Below, piece after piece: positions 6,862 through 16,242 of a stretch of DNA of 64,000 bases. Below the pieces are notes generated by a model that saw only the letters and a list, made by a program, of their open reading frames with translations, was not told the origin of the DNA and searched no databases. This stretch comes from Pseudomonadota bacterium (GTDB lineage Bacteria > Desulfobacterota > Desulfovibrionia > Desulfovibrionales > Desulfovibrionaceae). How positions within the stretch are numbered: position 1 is the stretch's first letter; the number at the start of each line of letters is the position of its first letter. The position numbers and the translations under genes were made by a program. The stretch is taken from assembly GCA_023403845.1 (NCBI GenBank), contig JAEYDL010000018.1:62001-126000 (forward strand), given 5' to 3'.

Positions 6862-8592
6862 ATGGCTGAACAAAACGACATTGTCATCGACAGGGCGGAA
6901 TCCAAACTCTCTGACCTGTGGAAAAAAGAGGACTACTGGGCCATCTGGCTGGGCTTCGCCCTGCTCATTGCCGCCATCATGATCTTCATCAACGGCGCGC
7001 CCGCAAGCTACAAGGAAACCATCGACACTTCGAACGCGATCATGAAGGCGGAAGCCGAAAAGGCTCCCTTCAAGACAATAGCCTATATTCAGGCCCAGGA
7101 CACCAAAAAGAAAATTGCGGGGACGAACCTTCCTGCGGCCAAGGCCATCAAGGATCTGATCGCCACGCCAGCCAAATGGACCAACGATCCCATCGGGGCC
7201 TTTTACATCAGCAAGGAAGAGGCCGATGCCAAGAACGCCGCGGCCAAGCCCAAGATCGAAGCGGCCAAGGCCAAGCTCGACGCAAGCTTCGCCGCCGCTC
7301 AGGAAGCTGAAAAGCTGGCTGCGGACGCCGGGTTCAAGGATGAATCTCTGAACGCCGCCGCTGAAAGCAGCATCGCCGCGTGGACCAAGGCCAAGGCGGA
7401 CTATTCCAAGGTCAACACCACGGTCAAGCCCAAGAACCTGTTCACTTCGCTGCCGATGTGCTTTGTGGCCTTCGTCGTCTTCTTCGGTATCGGCGCCGCG
7501 GTGATGGGCTGGAATCTGCCCAAGTTCGCAGTCGGTTTCCTCGGCCTGTTCATCGTCGCCGTCATCGCCATGCTGCTCGGCAACCAGAAAACCATGGCCT
7601 ATTACGGCGTCGGCGTCGAACCCTGGGCCATCATCGCCGGCATGATCATCGCCAACACCGTCGGAACGCCGAAATGGATGATGCCCGCCCTGCAGACAGA
7701 ATACTTCATCAAGACGGGTCTCGTGCTGCTCGGAGCCGAAATTCTCTTCGACAAAATCGTGGCCATCGGCACCCCCGGCATCTTCGTCGCCTGGGTCGTG
7801 ACACCCATCGTGCTGATCACCACCTTCATCTTCGGTCAAAAGATCCTGAAGATGCCCTCCAAGACCCTGAACATCACTATTTCTTCCGACATGTCCGTGT
7901 GCGGCACCTCGGCCGCCATCGCCGCAGCCGCGGCCTGCCGCGCAAAGAAGGAAGAACTGACCCTCGCCCTCGGCCTGTCCATGACCTTCACAGCCATCAT
8001 GATGGTGGCCATGCCCGCCCTGATCAAAGCCATCGGCATGCCTGAAGTCCTCGGCGGAGCCTGGATCGGCGGCACGGTCGACTCCACCGGCGCTGTGGCC
8101 GCCGCCGGCGCGCTGCTCGGTCAAAAAGCCATGTACGTCGCCGCGACCATCAAGATGATCCAGAACGTGCTCATCGGCGTCACTGCCTTCGGCATCGCCG
8201 TCTACTGGTGCACCAGCGTGGAAAAGACCGCCGGTCGCGAAACCAGCCTGATGGAAATCTGGCACCGTTTCCCCATGTTCGTCATCGGATTCCTGCTGGC
8301 CTCCATCATTTTCTCCATGTACAGCTCCAGCCTCGGTCCCGACCTAGGTTCCGCCCTCATCAACAAGGGCGTGATCAACGGTCTGGAAAAGGGCATCCGC
8401 ACCTGGTTCTTCGTGCTTGCCTTCACCTCTATCGGCCTCAGCACCAACTTCCGTGAACTCGCCCCCTACTTCAAGGGCGGCAAGCCCGTCATCCTGTACG
8501 TGTGCGGTCAGAGCTTCAACCTCGCGCTCACCCTGTTGATGGCCTGGATCATGTTCTACAAGGTGTTCCCCCAGATCACCGCTCAGATCTAA
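6862..8592 (+). CDS. YeiH-family putative sulfate/sulfite exporter with large N-terminal extracytoplasmic insert
   Basis: The 576-aa membrane protein starts at an ATG preceded by AGGAGGAGG. A first membrane helix (about 27-44) is followed by a polar, Ala/Lys/Glu-rich segment (about 46-195) that is probably extracytoplasmic and partly coiled coil. From about residue 198 there are ten or so helices with YeiH-family features (GVEPWAIIAGMIIANTVG, TGLVLLGAEILFDK, SSDMSVCGTSAAIAAAAA, WIGGTVDSTGAVAAAG). The family is annotated as putative sulfate exporters; in sulfite/sulfonate-respiring bacteria, export of sulfite or a related anion is plausible but unproven. Ordinary YeiH proteins (about 350 aa) lack the insert. 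It is probably co-transcribed with the small membrane protein that follows. Confidence 0.85.
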   Translation: MAEQNDIVIDRAESKLSDLWKKEDYWAIWLGFALLIAAIMIFINGAPASYKETIDTSNAIMKAEAEKAPFKTIAYIQAQDTKKKIAGTNLPAAKAIKDLIATPAKWTNDPIGAFYISKEEADAKNAAAKPKIEAAKAKLDASFAAAQEAEKLAADAGFKDESLNAAAESSIAAWTKAKADYSKVNTTVKPKNLFTSLPMCFVAFVVFFGIGAAVMGWNLPKFAVGFLGLFIVAVIAMLLGNQKTMAYYGVGVEPWAIIAGMIIANTVGTPKWMMPALQTEYFIKTGLVLLGAEILFDKIVAIGTPGIFVAWVVTPIVLITTFIFGQKILKMPSKTLNITISSDMSVCGTSAAIAAAAACRAKKEELTLALGLSMTFTAIMMVAMPALIKAIGMPEVLGGAWIGGTVDSTGAVAAAGALLGQKAMYVAATIKMIQNVLIGVTAFGIAVYWCTSVEKTAGRETSLMEIWHRFPMFVIGFLLASIIFSMYSSSLGPDLGSALINKGVINGLEKGIRTWFFVLAFTSIGLSTNFRELAPYFKGGKPVILYVCGQSFNLALTLLMAWIMFYKVFPQITAQI

Positions 8593-8714
8593 ACCCGACG
8601 GCATCCGGACCTGTTCCGAACGGGTCCGGATGCATCCCGGCGACGGGGGCCTTCCGCGCCTCCCCTGCAAGACGCAATCCGCATCTTCTCATTCGGAACC
8701 CAAGGAAACGATTC

Positions 8715-8972
8715 ATGTCCACAAAACGTTCTCTTCCCGGATTTGTGAAACTGCTGCTCTGCATGGGCTTTATCTGGCTGCTGCTCTGGGTCATCACGCC
8801 CATGTGGGTGAGTCTGAGTCCTCTGCATCAGGAGTTTGCGGAAGCGCAGGAACAATACGACGTTCCGATAGGCGCGCTGTATTACAACGACCTGCCGTTC
8901 ATTATCGATGCGTCCATGGAAACGCGCGATACATGGCGTTTTCTGCCTCGAGGCCCACTCGCCAGCAGATAG
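8715..8972 (+). CDS. Small single-pass membrane protein following the YeiH-type transporter
   Basis: This 85-aa protein has an ATG with AAGGAA upstream. One hydrophobic helix (about 10-31: VKLLLCMGFIWLLLWVITPM) is preceded by basic residues, and the remaining 50 residues are soluble and probably outside. It lies 122 nt after the transporter and before a terminator, so it is likely its operon partner. No known domain is recognised. A role as an accessory or assembly subunit is guesswork. Confidence 0.6.
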   Translation: MSTKRSLPGFVKLLLCMGFIWLLLWVITPMWVSLSPLHQEFAEAQEQYDVPIGALYYNDLPFIIDASMETRDTWRFLPRGPLASR

Positions 8973-9000
8973 GCTGTCTGAGCTATTTGCAACAGATACG

Positions 9001-9029
9001 AAAAAGGCGTCGGGTTCGACGCCTTTTTC
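9001..9029 (+). terminator. Terminator after the transporter operon
   Basis: AAAAAGGCGTCG and CGACGCCTTTTT arms with a 4-nt loop are perfectly paired. A-tract and T-tract flanks would let it work in both directions. Confidence 0.88.
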
Positions 9030-9350
9030 GTCCGGAATCCTTCACCCGACACTCCCGACTGTACGGACCGGCAACCGCCGGAACACCGGAAGGAAGAACG
9101 GAAACAATTCCGTCATGGCTGCTGATTGCCGTCTTGTCCATGAAAATTCAGGAGAATCCTGAAGGGAACGTTCCCACCTGTCCCGATACGCGCCAGCCAG
9201 CCTAAAAAAACAGACGTTCACCAGAGTACGCAAGATCGCCAGTCACCCGCCATGACGAAGCCCCCAAAACGCACGACGCCTTTTCCCCACGCCTCGGCAA
9301 TCAGGCGAAAGGCACAGGCATTCGCCCCCGAAAGAGAAGGCGCGGAGCGA
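9030..9350. other. Intergenic region between convergent operons
   Basis: About 320 bp between two facing terminators. No gene, repeat or promoter was recognised. Confidence 0.4.
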
Positions 9351-9375
9351 AAAAAAGGGGCCAAAGCCCCTTTTT
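9351..9375 (-). terminator. Terminator of eno
   Basis: AAAAAGGGGC and GCCCCTTTTT arms around a CAA-type loop lie 21 nt past the eno stop on the minus strand. Confidence 0.85.
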
Positions 9376-9395
9376 CGTTCAATGCATTAAAAAAT

Positions 9396-10688
9396 CTAGC
9401 CTTCGAAATCATCGCCGGGATACAGGTAGGGGCCATAGTAGATGGCCGCATCGTCCAGCTCTTCTTCGATACGCAGAAGCTGGTTGTACTTGGCCAGCCT
9501 GTCGCTGCGGCTCAGGGAACCGGTCTTGATCTGTCCGGCATTGACGCCCACGGCAAGATCGGCGATGAAGCTGTCCTCTGTTTCTCCGGAACGGTGTGAA
9601 ACCACCGTGGTATAGGCATTCTCCTTGGCGATGCTGATGGCGTCCAGCGTTTCGGTCAACGTGCCGATCTGGTTTACCTTGATCAGAATGGAGTTGGCGA
9701 TGCCCGCCTCAATGCCTTCGCTCAGGATATCCGGATTGGTCACGAACAGATCGTCGCCTACCAGCTGGAGCGAACTTCCAAGCCGGTCGGTCATCTGACG
9801 CCAGCCCTCCCAGTCGTCTTCCGCCAGACCATCTTCGATGGAAAGCAGCGGATACTTGCTTGAGAATTCCCCGAGCCAGTCGATCATTTCCGAAGAAGTC
9901 AACGGAGCCTTCAGCTCGCTGATGACGTACTTGCCATCCTTGTGGAATTCTGAAGCCGCGGCGTCGATGGCGAGCATCACTTCGGAACCGGGGTTATAGC
10001 CGCTCTCTTCGATGGCCTTGAGGATATACCGGAACGCCTCGTCATGGCTGTTCAGATTGGGGGCGAACCCACCCTCGTCTCCAACGCTTGTAATGTGTCC
10101 GTCAGCGGCCAGAATGGTCTTCAGGGTATGAAAAATTTCAGCGCCCATGCGCACGGCGTCGCGGAAGGACTGCGCCCCCACAGGCATGATCATGAATTCC
10201 TGAATGTCCAGATTGTTGGGCGCATGCGCCCCGCCGTTGATGATGTTCATCATGGGCACGGGCAGCATCTTGGCGTTTACGCCTCCGAGATACTGATACA
10301 GGGGCAGTCCGATGGATTCGGCCGCGGCCCGGGCGGTCGCCAGCGAAACGCCGAGCATGGCGTTGGCTCCCAGCCGGGATTTGTTGTCGGTTCCGTCAAG
10401 GTCTATAAGCGTGTTGTCCACTTCAACCTGGCGCAGAGCGTCAAGACCGACCACGGCCTCGGCTATTTCGCCGTTGACGTTCTCCACGGCCTTGCTCACG
10501 CCTTTCCCGCTGTAACGGGCCTTGTCGCCGTCACGCAATTCAAGAGCTTCTCTGGTACCGGTGGACGCCCCGGAAGGCACGGCTGCACGGCCGATGTGGC
10601 CGGATTCGAGGGAAACTTCGACCTCGACAGTGGGATTACCGCGAGAATCAAGGATTTCACGGGCCCAGACGGAAGCGATCGTGCTCAT
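9396..10688 (-). CDS. eno: Enolase (phosphopyruvate hydratase)
   Basis: The 430-aa protein converts 2-phosphoglycerate to phosphoenolpyruvate in glycolysis and gluconeogenesis, in the cytosol as a Mg2+-dependent dimer or octamer. The start is the ATG at 10688 (GGAG upstream), which gives the usual N-terminus MSTIASVWAREILDSRGNPT; a longer frame upstream is not conserved-looking. Visible motifs are SGASTGTREALELRD (flexible loop), NNLDIQEFMIMPVGA, IEDGLAEDDW (metal ligand), VGDDLFVTN (metal ligand), LIKVNQIGT (catalytic Lys) and VSHRSGETED (signature). It stands alone with its own terminator. Confidence 0.98.
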   Translation of the reverse strand: MSTIASVWAREILDSRGNPTVEVEVSLESGHIGRAAVPSGASTGTREALELRDGDKARYSGKGVSKAVENVNGEIAEAVVGLDALRQVEVDNTLIDLDGTDNKSRLGANAMLGVSLATARAAAESIGLPLYQYLGGVNAKMLPVPMMNIINGGAHAPNNLDIQEFMIMPVGAQSFRDAVRMGAEIFHTLKTILAADGHITSVGDEGGFAPNLNSHDEAFRYILKAIEESGYNPGSEVMLAIDAAASEFHKDGKYVISELKAPLTSSEMIDWLGEFSSKYPLLSIEDGLAEDDWEGWRQMTDRLGSSLQLVGDDLFVTNPDILSEGIEAGIANSILIKVNQIGTLTETLDAISIAKENAYTTVVSHRSGETEDSFIADLAVGVNAGQIKTGSLSRSDRLAKYNQLLRIEEELDDAAIYYGPYLYPGDDFEG

Positions 10689-10781
10689 GGGTTTCTCCGT
10701 TCCGCCCCTTGAGGAATACGGACCCGGCGGGGGCAGGGGCAATGTCCCGTCACGGATCTTTCACGCAAGTCAAATCGTCTG

Positions 10782-10811
10782 TTCATACCATGAAACCCGT
10801 AGAACCCGCAA
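10782..10811 (-). promoter_or_regulatory. Possible eno promoter
   Basis: On the minus strand, TTGCGG (10811-10806) and TATGAA (10787-10782) are 18 nt apart, about 95 nt before the eno start. The match is modest. Confidence 0.35.
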
Positions 10812-10876
10812 TATTTCTCCCCTCATCCAGTTTCCGGCCCGCGCTGCTTTGAAGAGATGATTTTGACGAACGGAAC

Positions 10877-10905
10877 TTGAATCACGCGGAAGGATACGCT
10901 ACTCT
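10877..10905 (+). promoter_or_regulatory. Possible promoter of the BMP transporter operon
   Basis: TTGAAT (10877-10882) and TACTCT (10900-10905) are 17 nt apart. This leaves a leader of about 145 nt with several GC-rich hairpins (for example GGCGGAAATCCGCC near 10934-10947). No known riboswitch consensus was recognised in that leader. Confidence 0.45.
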
Positions 10906-11055
10906 AACGCCACGTCGCGACCGTACGGCGGAAATCCGCCTGCGTCGTTCCGCCATCCGGCGGGTTTCCGGACAAACCAGCTCGGGGCGTCATATGCGGA
11001 GGCCCTGCCCGTCCCATCCGGGATGAGGACCCTAAATTCCTGCGAGGAGAAAACC

Positions 11056-12132
11056 ATGCGCAAACTGGTTCTGTCGCTGGCTGTCGCTGTTATGACCGCC
11101 GGTCTGTTCGCCGCCTCCGCCATTGCCGCGGATGCCAAAAAAGAAATGAAGGTAGGTTTCATCTATGTGTCCCCGGTTGGCGACGAGGGCTATTCCTACG
11201 CTCACGACCAGGGAAGAAAGGCGGTTGAGGCCCTCCCCGGCGTAACGACCTCATATGTCGAAAGCGTGCCGGAAGGGCCAGACGCCGAACGCGTCGTGCT
11301 GAAAATGGCCCGGCAGGGATACGACATCATCTTCGGAACCAGCTTCGGCTATATGGATCCCATGATGAAGGTGGCCAAACAGTATCCGAACATTACTTTC
11401 ATGCACTGTTCCGGCTACAAGTCCGCACCCAACATGAGCAACTATTTCGGTCGGATCTATCAGGCCCGCTATCTTACCGGTATCGTCGCCGGCTCCATGA
11501 CCAAGAAAAATTCCATCGGCTATGTGGCCGCCTTCCCCATTCCCGAAGTCATCCGCGGCATCAACGCCTTCACCCTCGGTGTGCGCGCCGCCAACCCTCA
11601 GGCCGAAGTCCGCGTGGTATGGACCAAGTCATGGTATGACCCCGCCATGGAAAAGGAAGCAGCCAAGGGGCTTCTCGACGTGGGCGTGGACGTGATCGCT
11701 CAGCATCAGGACTCCGCCGGTCCCCAGGAAGCCGCCCAGGAACGCGGCGCGCTGTCCATCGGCTATAATACCGACATGAGCAAAATGGCCCCCGAGGCCC
11801 ACATGACGTCCGCCATCTGGGTCTGGAATGACATGTACAAGAACATCATCGAGCAGGTCCGCGCCGGGACGTGGAAAAATGGTTCCTACTGGTACGGCAT
11901 GGCCGACGGCGTGGTGGACATTGCGCCCTACGGCCCCATGGTTCCCCAGAACGTGCGGGACCTGACCGACAAGGCCAAGGCCGACATCAAGTCCGGCAAG
12001 CTCGTCGTCTTCTCCGGTCCCGTAAAGGATCAGAAGGGCGTCGTGCGCGTGCCCGAAGGTTCGGTTCCCACCGACAAGGAACTGCTGAGCATGGACTGGT
12101 TCGTCGAAGGCGTCGTCGGCACCACTGAGTAG
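11056..12132 (+). CDS. BMP-family ABC transporter substrate-binding protein
   Basis: The 358-aa protein has a Sec signal peptide (MRKLVLSLAVAVMTAGLFAASAIAA; cleavage after about residue 24). The mature part is of the PnrA/Med type (KVGFIYVSPVGDEGYSYAHDQG, VLKMARQGYDIIFGTSFGYMD, GRIYQARYLTGIVAGSMTK, SIGYNTDMS). Members bind purine nucleosides or related compounds in the periplasm and deliver them to an ABC permease. The start has GAGGAG 6 nt upstream; an upstream ATG at 11023 would break the signal peptide. It is followed by two permease genes and an ATPase, so the whole importer is present. The exact ligand is unknown. Confidence 0.9.
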   Translation: MRKLVLSLAVAVMTAGLFAASAIAADAKKEMKVGFIYVSPVGDEGYSYAHDQGRKAVEALPGVTTSYVESVPEGPDAERVVLKMARQGYDIIFGTSFGYMDPMMKVAKQYPNITFMHCSGYKSAPNMSNYFGRIYQARYLTGIVAGSMTKKNSIGYVAAFPIPEVIRGINAFTLGVRAANPQAEVRVVWTKSWYDPAMEKEAAKGLLDVGVDVIAQHQDSAGPQEAAQERGALSIGYNTDMSKMAPEAHMTSAIWVWNDMYKNIIEQVRAGTWKNGSYWYGMADGVVDIAPYGPMVPQNVRDLTDKAKADIKSGKLVVFSGPVKDQKGVVRVPEGSVPTDKELLSMDWFVEGVVGTTE

Positions 12133-12142
12133 CGTTTTCCCG

Positions 12143-12177
12143 CGCCGGGGCATCCGGGCCGTGCCAATGCCCCGGCG
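12143..12177 (+). repeat. Intercistronic stem-loop after the binding-protein gene
   Basis: CGCCGGGGCAT and ATGCCCCGGCG form an uninterrupted 11-bp stem with a 13-nt loop and no T-run. Such hairpins often protect the abundant binding-protein message or partly attenuate downstream permease expression. The remaining gap to 12454 holds no gene that I can support. Confidence 0.6.
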
Positions 12178-12454
12178 ATGATGAAAGAGATCCTCCAGGC
12201 CGGACAGGATGCGGCGCGGTCTGAAAGCCGTTCCGGCATGAAACGACGTGCGACCGTGGCGCCGGGCCGGTTCAAGATCCGCTCCGCGGGCGGCGAGTTC
12301 AGCAAAATCCACGGCACGGCCGGTTGCGTTTTCTGCGGCCGCCCCTTTGCCCGCAGCCGGCAAGCTTTTTCAGAAACAAGCCCCGACGGCCCCGGTTTTC
12401 CGGGAGAAAATCACGCCGGGGCTTCCTGCGTTACTGAGCCCAACAGGAGACGCC

Positions 12455-13516
12455 ATGTCGAGTTTCCGTATCGTTCGACGCCAGAGGCCCCTTCGGGGAG
12501 GCGAAGGCCTTATTCTTCTGGGCGGCCTGCTCTTCGCCTTCGCGATCTGCGGCCTGCTGCTGCTCATTCAGGACAAGTCGCCTCTGCAGGCCTTCGGCGT
12601 AATCATGGAAGGGGGCTTCGGTTCCTGGGTTTCCCTTGAGGATACGCTTCTCAAGATGATTCCCATCTTTCTGTGCTCGCTGGGCGTCGCCATCGCATTC
12701 CGCATGCAGATATGGAACATCGGCGCGGAGGGACAATTCGCGCTGGGGGCAGTGGGAGCGACATGGGTCGTACTCACCTTTCCCGAGCTCCCCATGCCGG
12801 TCATGCTGCCCTCCATCATCCTTGCCGCCGCCGTGGCCGGAGGCATCTGGGGATTCATTCCCGGCTTTCTGCGCCTGAAATGCGGCCTCAACGAAATCGT
12901 TTCCACCCTGATGATGAACTACATCGGGATACTCTTCCTTCAGTTTCTCATCTACGGAAGCTGGAAAGCTCCGGGCAGCTTCGGTTTTCCCATGACGGAA
13001 ATTTTCCCCGATGCGGCGATCATTCCCCCCGTTATCGGCCGTATTCACGGCGGCATCATCCTCTGCATTCTGGTCGCCGCAGCGCTGGCGATCTTTCTGC
13101 GCCGGACCAGACTGGGCTTCGAGCTGCTGGCCGGAGGCGAAAATCCCCGCGCCGCCCGTTACGCCCGCATGCCCTACGGTTTTCTGCTGGTGCTCGTCAT
13201 GGCGCTGAGCGGCGCTCTGGCGGGAATCGCCGGCTGCGTGGAAGTTTCCGGCACCTTCAACCGCCTGCAGCCGAACATCGCTACAGGCTACGGCTATACG
13301 GCCATCGTCGTCGCCTGGCTCTCCCGCCTGAGGATTTCCTCCATCATCCTGTTCGCCTTTCTGCTTGCGGGATTGCGGGTCGGCGTGGAAAATCTCCAGT
13401 TGCTCATGCAGGTGCCCGCCGCATTCGGCGGCATCATGGAAGGGCTTATTCTGCTGGCCGTACTGGCGGGCCAGTTCTTTCACACCTATTCGCTGCGCCG
13501 CGCGGGCGAAGTCTGA
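12455..13516 (+). CDS. ABC transporter permease, BMP/nucleoside type (first)
   Basis: The 353-aa permease has about nine hydrophobic helices and the BPD_transp_2 features of this transporter class (IWNIGAEGQFALGAVGATW, CGLNEIVSTLMMNYIG, LGFELLAGGENPRAARYA, GIAGCVEVSG). It forms a heterodimeric channel with the next gene product in the cytoplasmic membrane. The start is the ATG at 12455 with AGGAG upstream; a longer frame begins at 12248 but has no ribosome binding site and no conserved features. Confidence 0.9.
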   Translation: MSSFRIVRRQRPLRGGEGLILLGGLLFAFAICGLLLLIQDKSPLQAFGVIMEGGFGSWVSLEDTLLKMIPIFLCSLGVAIAFRMQIWNIGAEGQFALGAVGATWVVLTFPELPMPVMLPSIILAAAVAGGIWGFIPGFLRLKCGLNEIVSTLMMNYIGILFLQFLIYGSWKAPGSFGFPMTEIFPDAAIIPPVIGRIHGGIILCILVAAALAIFLRRTRLGFELLAGGENPRAARYARMPYGFLLVLVMALSGALAGIAGCVEVSGTFNRLQPNIATGYGYTAIVVAWLSRLRISSIILFAFLLAGLRVGVENLQLLMQVPAAFGGIMEGLILLAVLAGQFFHTYSLRRAGEV

Positions 13517-13546
13517 TCCGGCAGCAGGCCGTTGGGAGCGAACCGT

Positions 13547-14494
13547 ATGGATCTCGATATGCTGTCCTTTCTGACCTCGCCGGAAATCATCATTCCTGTC
13601 CTCGTCTCGACCGTGCAGGCGGGGACGCCCGTTCTGTACGCCACGCTCGGCGAGATCATCACCGAACGTTCGGGCATTCTCAATCTTGGAGTGGAAGGGC
13701 TCATGATCATGGGAGCCTTCTTCGCCTTCATCATCCAGCTGCACACGGGCAATCCCTGGCTCGCCGCTCTCGGGGCGGGCATCGGCGTAGCTGCACTTTC
13801 GCTCATTCACGGCGTAGTCTGTCTGCTGTTTCAGGGAAATCAGGTAGTATCCGGTCTTGCCATCACCATTTTCGGCGTCGGCCTCGCGGACTATCTGGGG
13901 ACTCCCTACGTAGGCACGGTGACCACGGGCTTCCAGCCTTCCGTCACCCCTGTTCTCGGCTCGATCCCCATTCTTGGCGAGATCTTCTTCAGCCTTGATC
14001 CGCTGGTCACTCTTTCCCTGTTCGTTGCGCCCCTGCTCTGGATCTTTTTTACCCGCACGCCGTTCGGACTGGGCCTGTGCGCCGCTGGAGAAAATCCCTC
14101 GGCAGTCGCCGCGGCGGGCCTAAATCCCGTGCTGCTCCGCTGGATCGGCATTTTCGCCGGAGGATTTCTTGTCGGTGTGGGCGGAGCCTATCTCTCCCTT
14201 GCCTACACCCACACATGGACCTTCAATCTTACTGCCGGACGCGGCTGGATCGCTGTGGCGCTGGTTATCTTCGCCTTCTGGCGACCAGGACGGGCCATTC
14301 TTGGAGCCTATCTCTTCGGCGGAGTCATGGCGATTCAGCTCAGGCTGCAGGCGCTCGGCGCAACCGTGCCATCCTCGCTGATGATGATGCTGCCATACAT
14401 GCTCACTCTGCTTGTCCTGCTCTACTCATCGGCCAGAGGCAAGGGCCGCAGCGCCCCCGCCGCACTGGGAGTCAACATTCCCCCGCGCGACTGA
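13547..14494 (+). CDS. ABC transporter permease, BMP/nucleoside type (second)
   Basis: The 315-aa permease is paralogous to its upstream neighbour (ITERSGILNLGVEGLMIMGAFFAF, TPFGLGLCAAGENPSAVAAAGLNP, GGAYLSLAYTHTWTFNLTAGRGWIAVALVIF). It completes the transmembrane channel. ATG 13547 follows a GGGAG; a TTG at 13532 is an alternative that would add five residues. It starts 30 nt after the first permease. Confidence 0.9.
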   Translation: MDLDMLSFLTSPEIIIPVLVSTVQAGTPVLYATLGEIITERSGILNLGVEGLMIMGAFFAFIIQLHTGNPWLAALGAGIGVAALSLIHGVVCLLFQGNQVVSGLAITIFGVGLADYLGTPYVGTVTTGFQPSVTPVLGSIPILGEIFFSLDPLVTLSLFVAPLLWIFFTRTPFGLGLCAAGENPSAVAAAGLNPVLLRWIGIFAGGFLVGVGGAYLSLAYTHTWTFNLTAGRGWIAVALVIFAFWRPGRAILGAYLFGGVMAIQLRLQALGATVPSSLMMMLPYMLTLLVLLYSSARGKGRSAPAALGVNIPPRD

Positions 14495-14540
14495 CGGAAA
14501 CGATCCGCCCTCCCCTTTTCGATAACCAAAGGACGCCTTC

Positions 14541-16037
14541 ATGAACACTGCCGATACCCCGCTGGTGCGTCTTGAGCATATCTGCAAGAGCTTCGGTCCG
14601 GTCAAGGCCAATCAGGACATAAGCCTCGATATCCACGCCGGACGTATCAAGGCCCTGCTCGGCGAAAATGGCGCCGGCAAGTCCACGCTCATGGCCATCC
14701 TCGCGGGCAAGTCCCGTCAGGATTCCGGCTCGATTCTTGTCGACGGCAAACCGGTTCGTTTCCGCTCCCCCAAGGATGCCCTCGCCGCCGGAATCGGCAT
14801 GGTCTATCAGCACTTCATGCTCGTAAACTCCATGACCGTGGCGGAGAACGTCTTTCTCGGACAGGGAGGAGGCTGGTTGACCCCCGCGCGGATCAACGCC
14901 CGCGTGGCCGAACTCGCCGAGCGGTACAGTCTGGAAATAGATCCTTCGGCCCGTATCGACGAACTGTCCATGGGAGAGCGGCAACGCGTGGAAATTCTGA
15001 AACTGCTCTTTCGGGACAGCAGGGTCCTCATTCTCGATGAACCCACCGCCGTGCTTACCCCTCCAGAAACAGACAGGCTGTTTCTGTCTCTCCGCCGCAT
15101 GGCCGAAAACGGCAAAGCCATCGTCTTCATCAGCCACAAGATGCAGGAAGTCCTGAATCTTGCCAATGAAATCGACATCCTGCGCAGAGGGAAAATCGTG
15201 GACAGCTTTCTGCGCGAGGACGTACCCGGAGAACGGGAACTGGCTTCCCGCATGGTCGGTCGGGAAATGCTGCAAACCGTGCAGGCCGCGCCGCAGGAAC
15301 AGCATGAATGTGTGCTTCGTCTGGATAATCTTGGCGGCGAAGCCATTCAGGATCTCAATCTGACCCTGAACCGCGGCGGCATCGTGGCCGTTGCGGGCGT
15401 AGCCGGCAACGGCCAGCGGGAACTGGTGGAAATTCTGGTCGGTCTGCGCAGACCGACCAGAGGATCGGCGACGTTTCTCGGCCAATCATGGGACACCTTC
15501 TTTTCCGGCCCACCCGCCCCGGAAGGCATGGCCTATATTCCCGAAGACAGACAGGGACTGGCCACCTGCCCATCGCTGGATCTGGTGGACAATTTCCTGC
15601 TCACCAACCGGCACTGCTTCACTCGAGGCCCCTTTCTCGACCGTATCTCGGCTGAAAAGAGCACCCGGGACATTATCCGGGAATTCGGCGTCCAGCCCGG
15701 AAATCCCAACGCTCCCGGTGGTGCCCTGTCCGGCGGCAATCTTCAGAAACTGGTCATCGGGCGCGAATTTTTCCGCTCACCCCGCATCATCATTGCGGAA
15801 AACCCAACTCAGGGTCTTGATATCGCCGCCACCGAAGAAGTCTGGCGGCGCCTGCTGGAAGCCAGAACCCATGCGGGCATCCTGCTGGTAACGGGCGACC
15901 TTAATGAAGCCTTTACGCTGGCCGACGTTATCACGGTCATGTATCGGGGGCGCTTCATGGACGTGTTCCCCCGTACAGATGAAGACAAGCTGAACAATAT
16001 CGGTCTGATGATGGCGGGCATCACGCCGGATGCCTGA
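14541..16037 (+). CDS. ABC transporter ATP-binding protein with two ABC domains, BMP/nucleoside type
   Basis: The 498-aa protein has two tandem nucleotide-binding domains, as is normal for this class and for simple sugar importers. Domain 1 has Walker A GENGAGKST (about 42-50), signature LSMGERQRVEI and Walker B VLILDEPTAVL. Domain 2 has a relaxed Walker A (GVAGNGQREL), signature LSGGNLQKLVIGRE and an EN in place of DE at Walker B (IIIAENPTQGLD), the usual asymmetry of the family. The gene lies last in the operon (binding protein, permease, permease, ATPase), whereas BMP operons more often have the ATPase second. Confidence 0.93.
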   Translation: MNTADTPLVRLEHICKSFGPVKANQDISLDIHAGRIKALLGENGAGKSTLMAILAGKSRQDSGSILVDGKPVRFRSPKDALAAGIGMVYQHFMLVNSMTVAENVFLGQGGGWLTPARINARVAELAERYSLEIDPSARIDELSMGERQRVEILKLLFRDSRVLILDEPTAVLTPPETDRLFLSLRRMAENGKAIVFISHKMQEVLNLANEIDILRRGKIVDSFLREDVPGERELASRMVGREMLQTVQAAPQEQHECVLRLDNLGGEAIQDLNLTLNRGGIVAVAGVAGNGQRELVEILVGLRRPTRGSATFLGQSWDTFFSGPPAPEGMAYIPEDRQGLATCPSLDLVDNFLLTNRHCFTRGPFLDRISAEKSTRDIIREFGVQPGNPNAPGGALSGGNLQKLVIGREFFRSPRIIIAENPTQGLDIAATEEVWRRLLEARTHAGILLVTGDLNEAFTLADVITVMYRGRFMDVFPRTDEDKLNNIGLMMAGITPDA

Positions 16038-16242
16038 AAACCCGACGCCCTGTCCTGCATCTCCGGACCTCCCGGTCTGTCAGTCGTGCGGACAACAACC
16101 TGAACCGTGGTCAACCCCAAGCAGGCAATATTCCTGAAGTTCTGAATATCCCGCGCATCTCGCACCGTCGAATGCCCTTCTCCATCTGCCCCGCCGGCGA
16201 CAGACGGAGGAAAGAAAACCGATTTCGTTCCACCCGGAACGC

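Noticed and set aside
6799..8265. Long minus-strand frame rich in Gly, Asp and His opposite the YeiH-type gene
   Set aside because: Low-complexity translation typical of an antisense shadow; no ribosome binding site or domain.
10906..11050. Purine riboswitch in the leader of the BMP operon
   Set aside because: The leader has hairpins, but the conserved purine aptamer core was not found.
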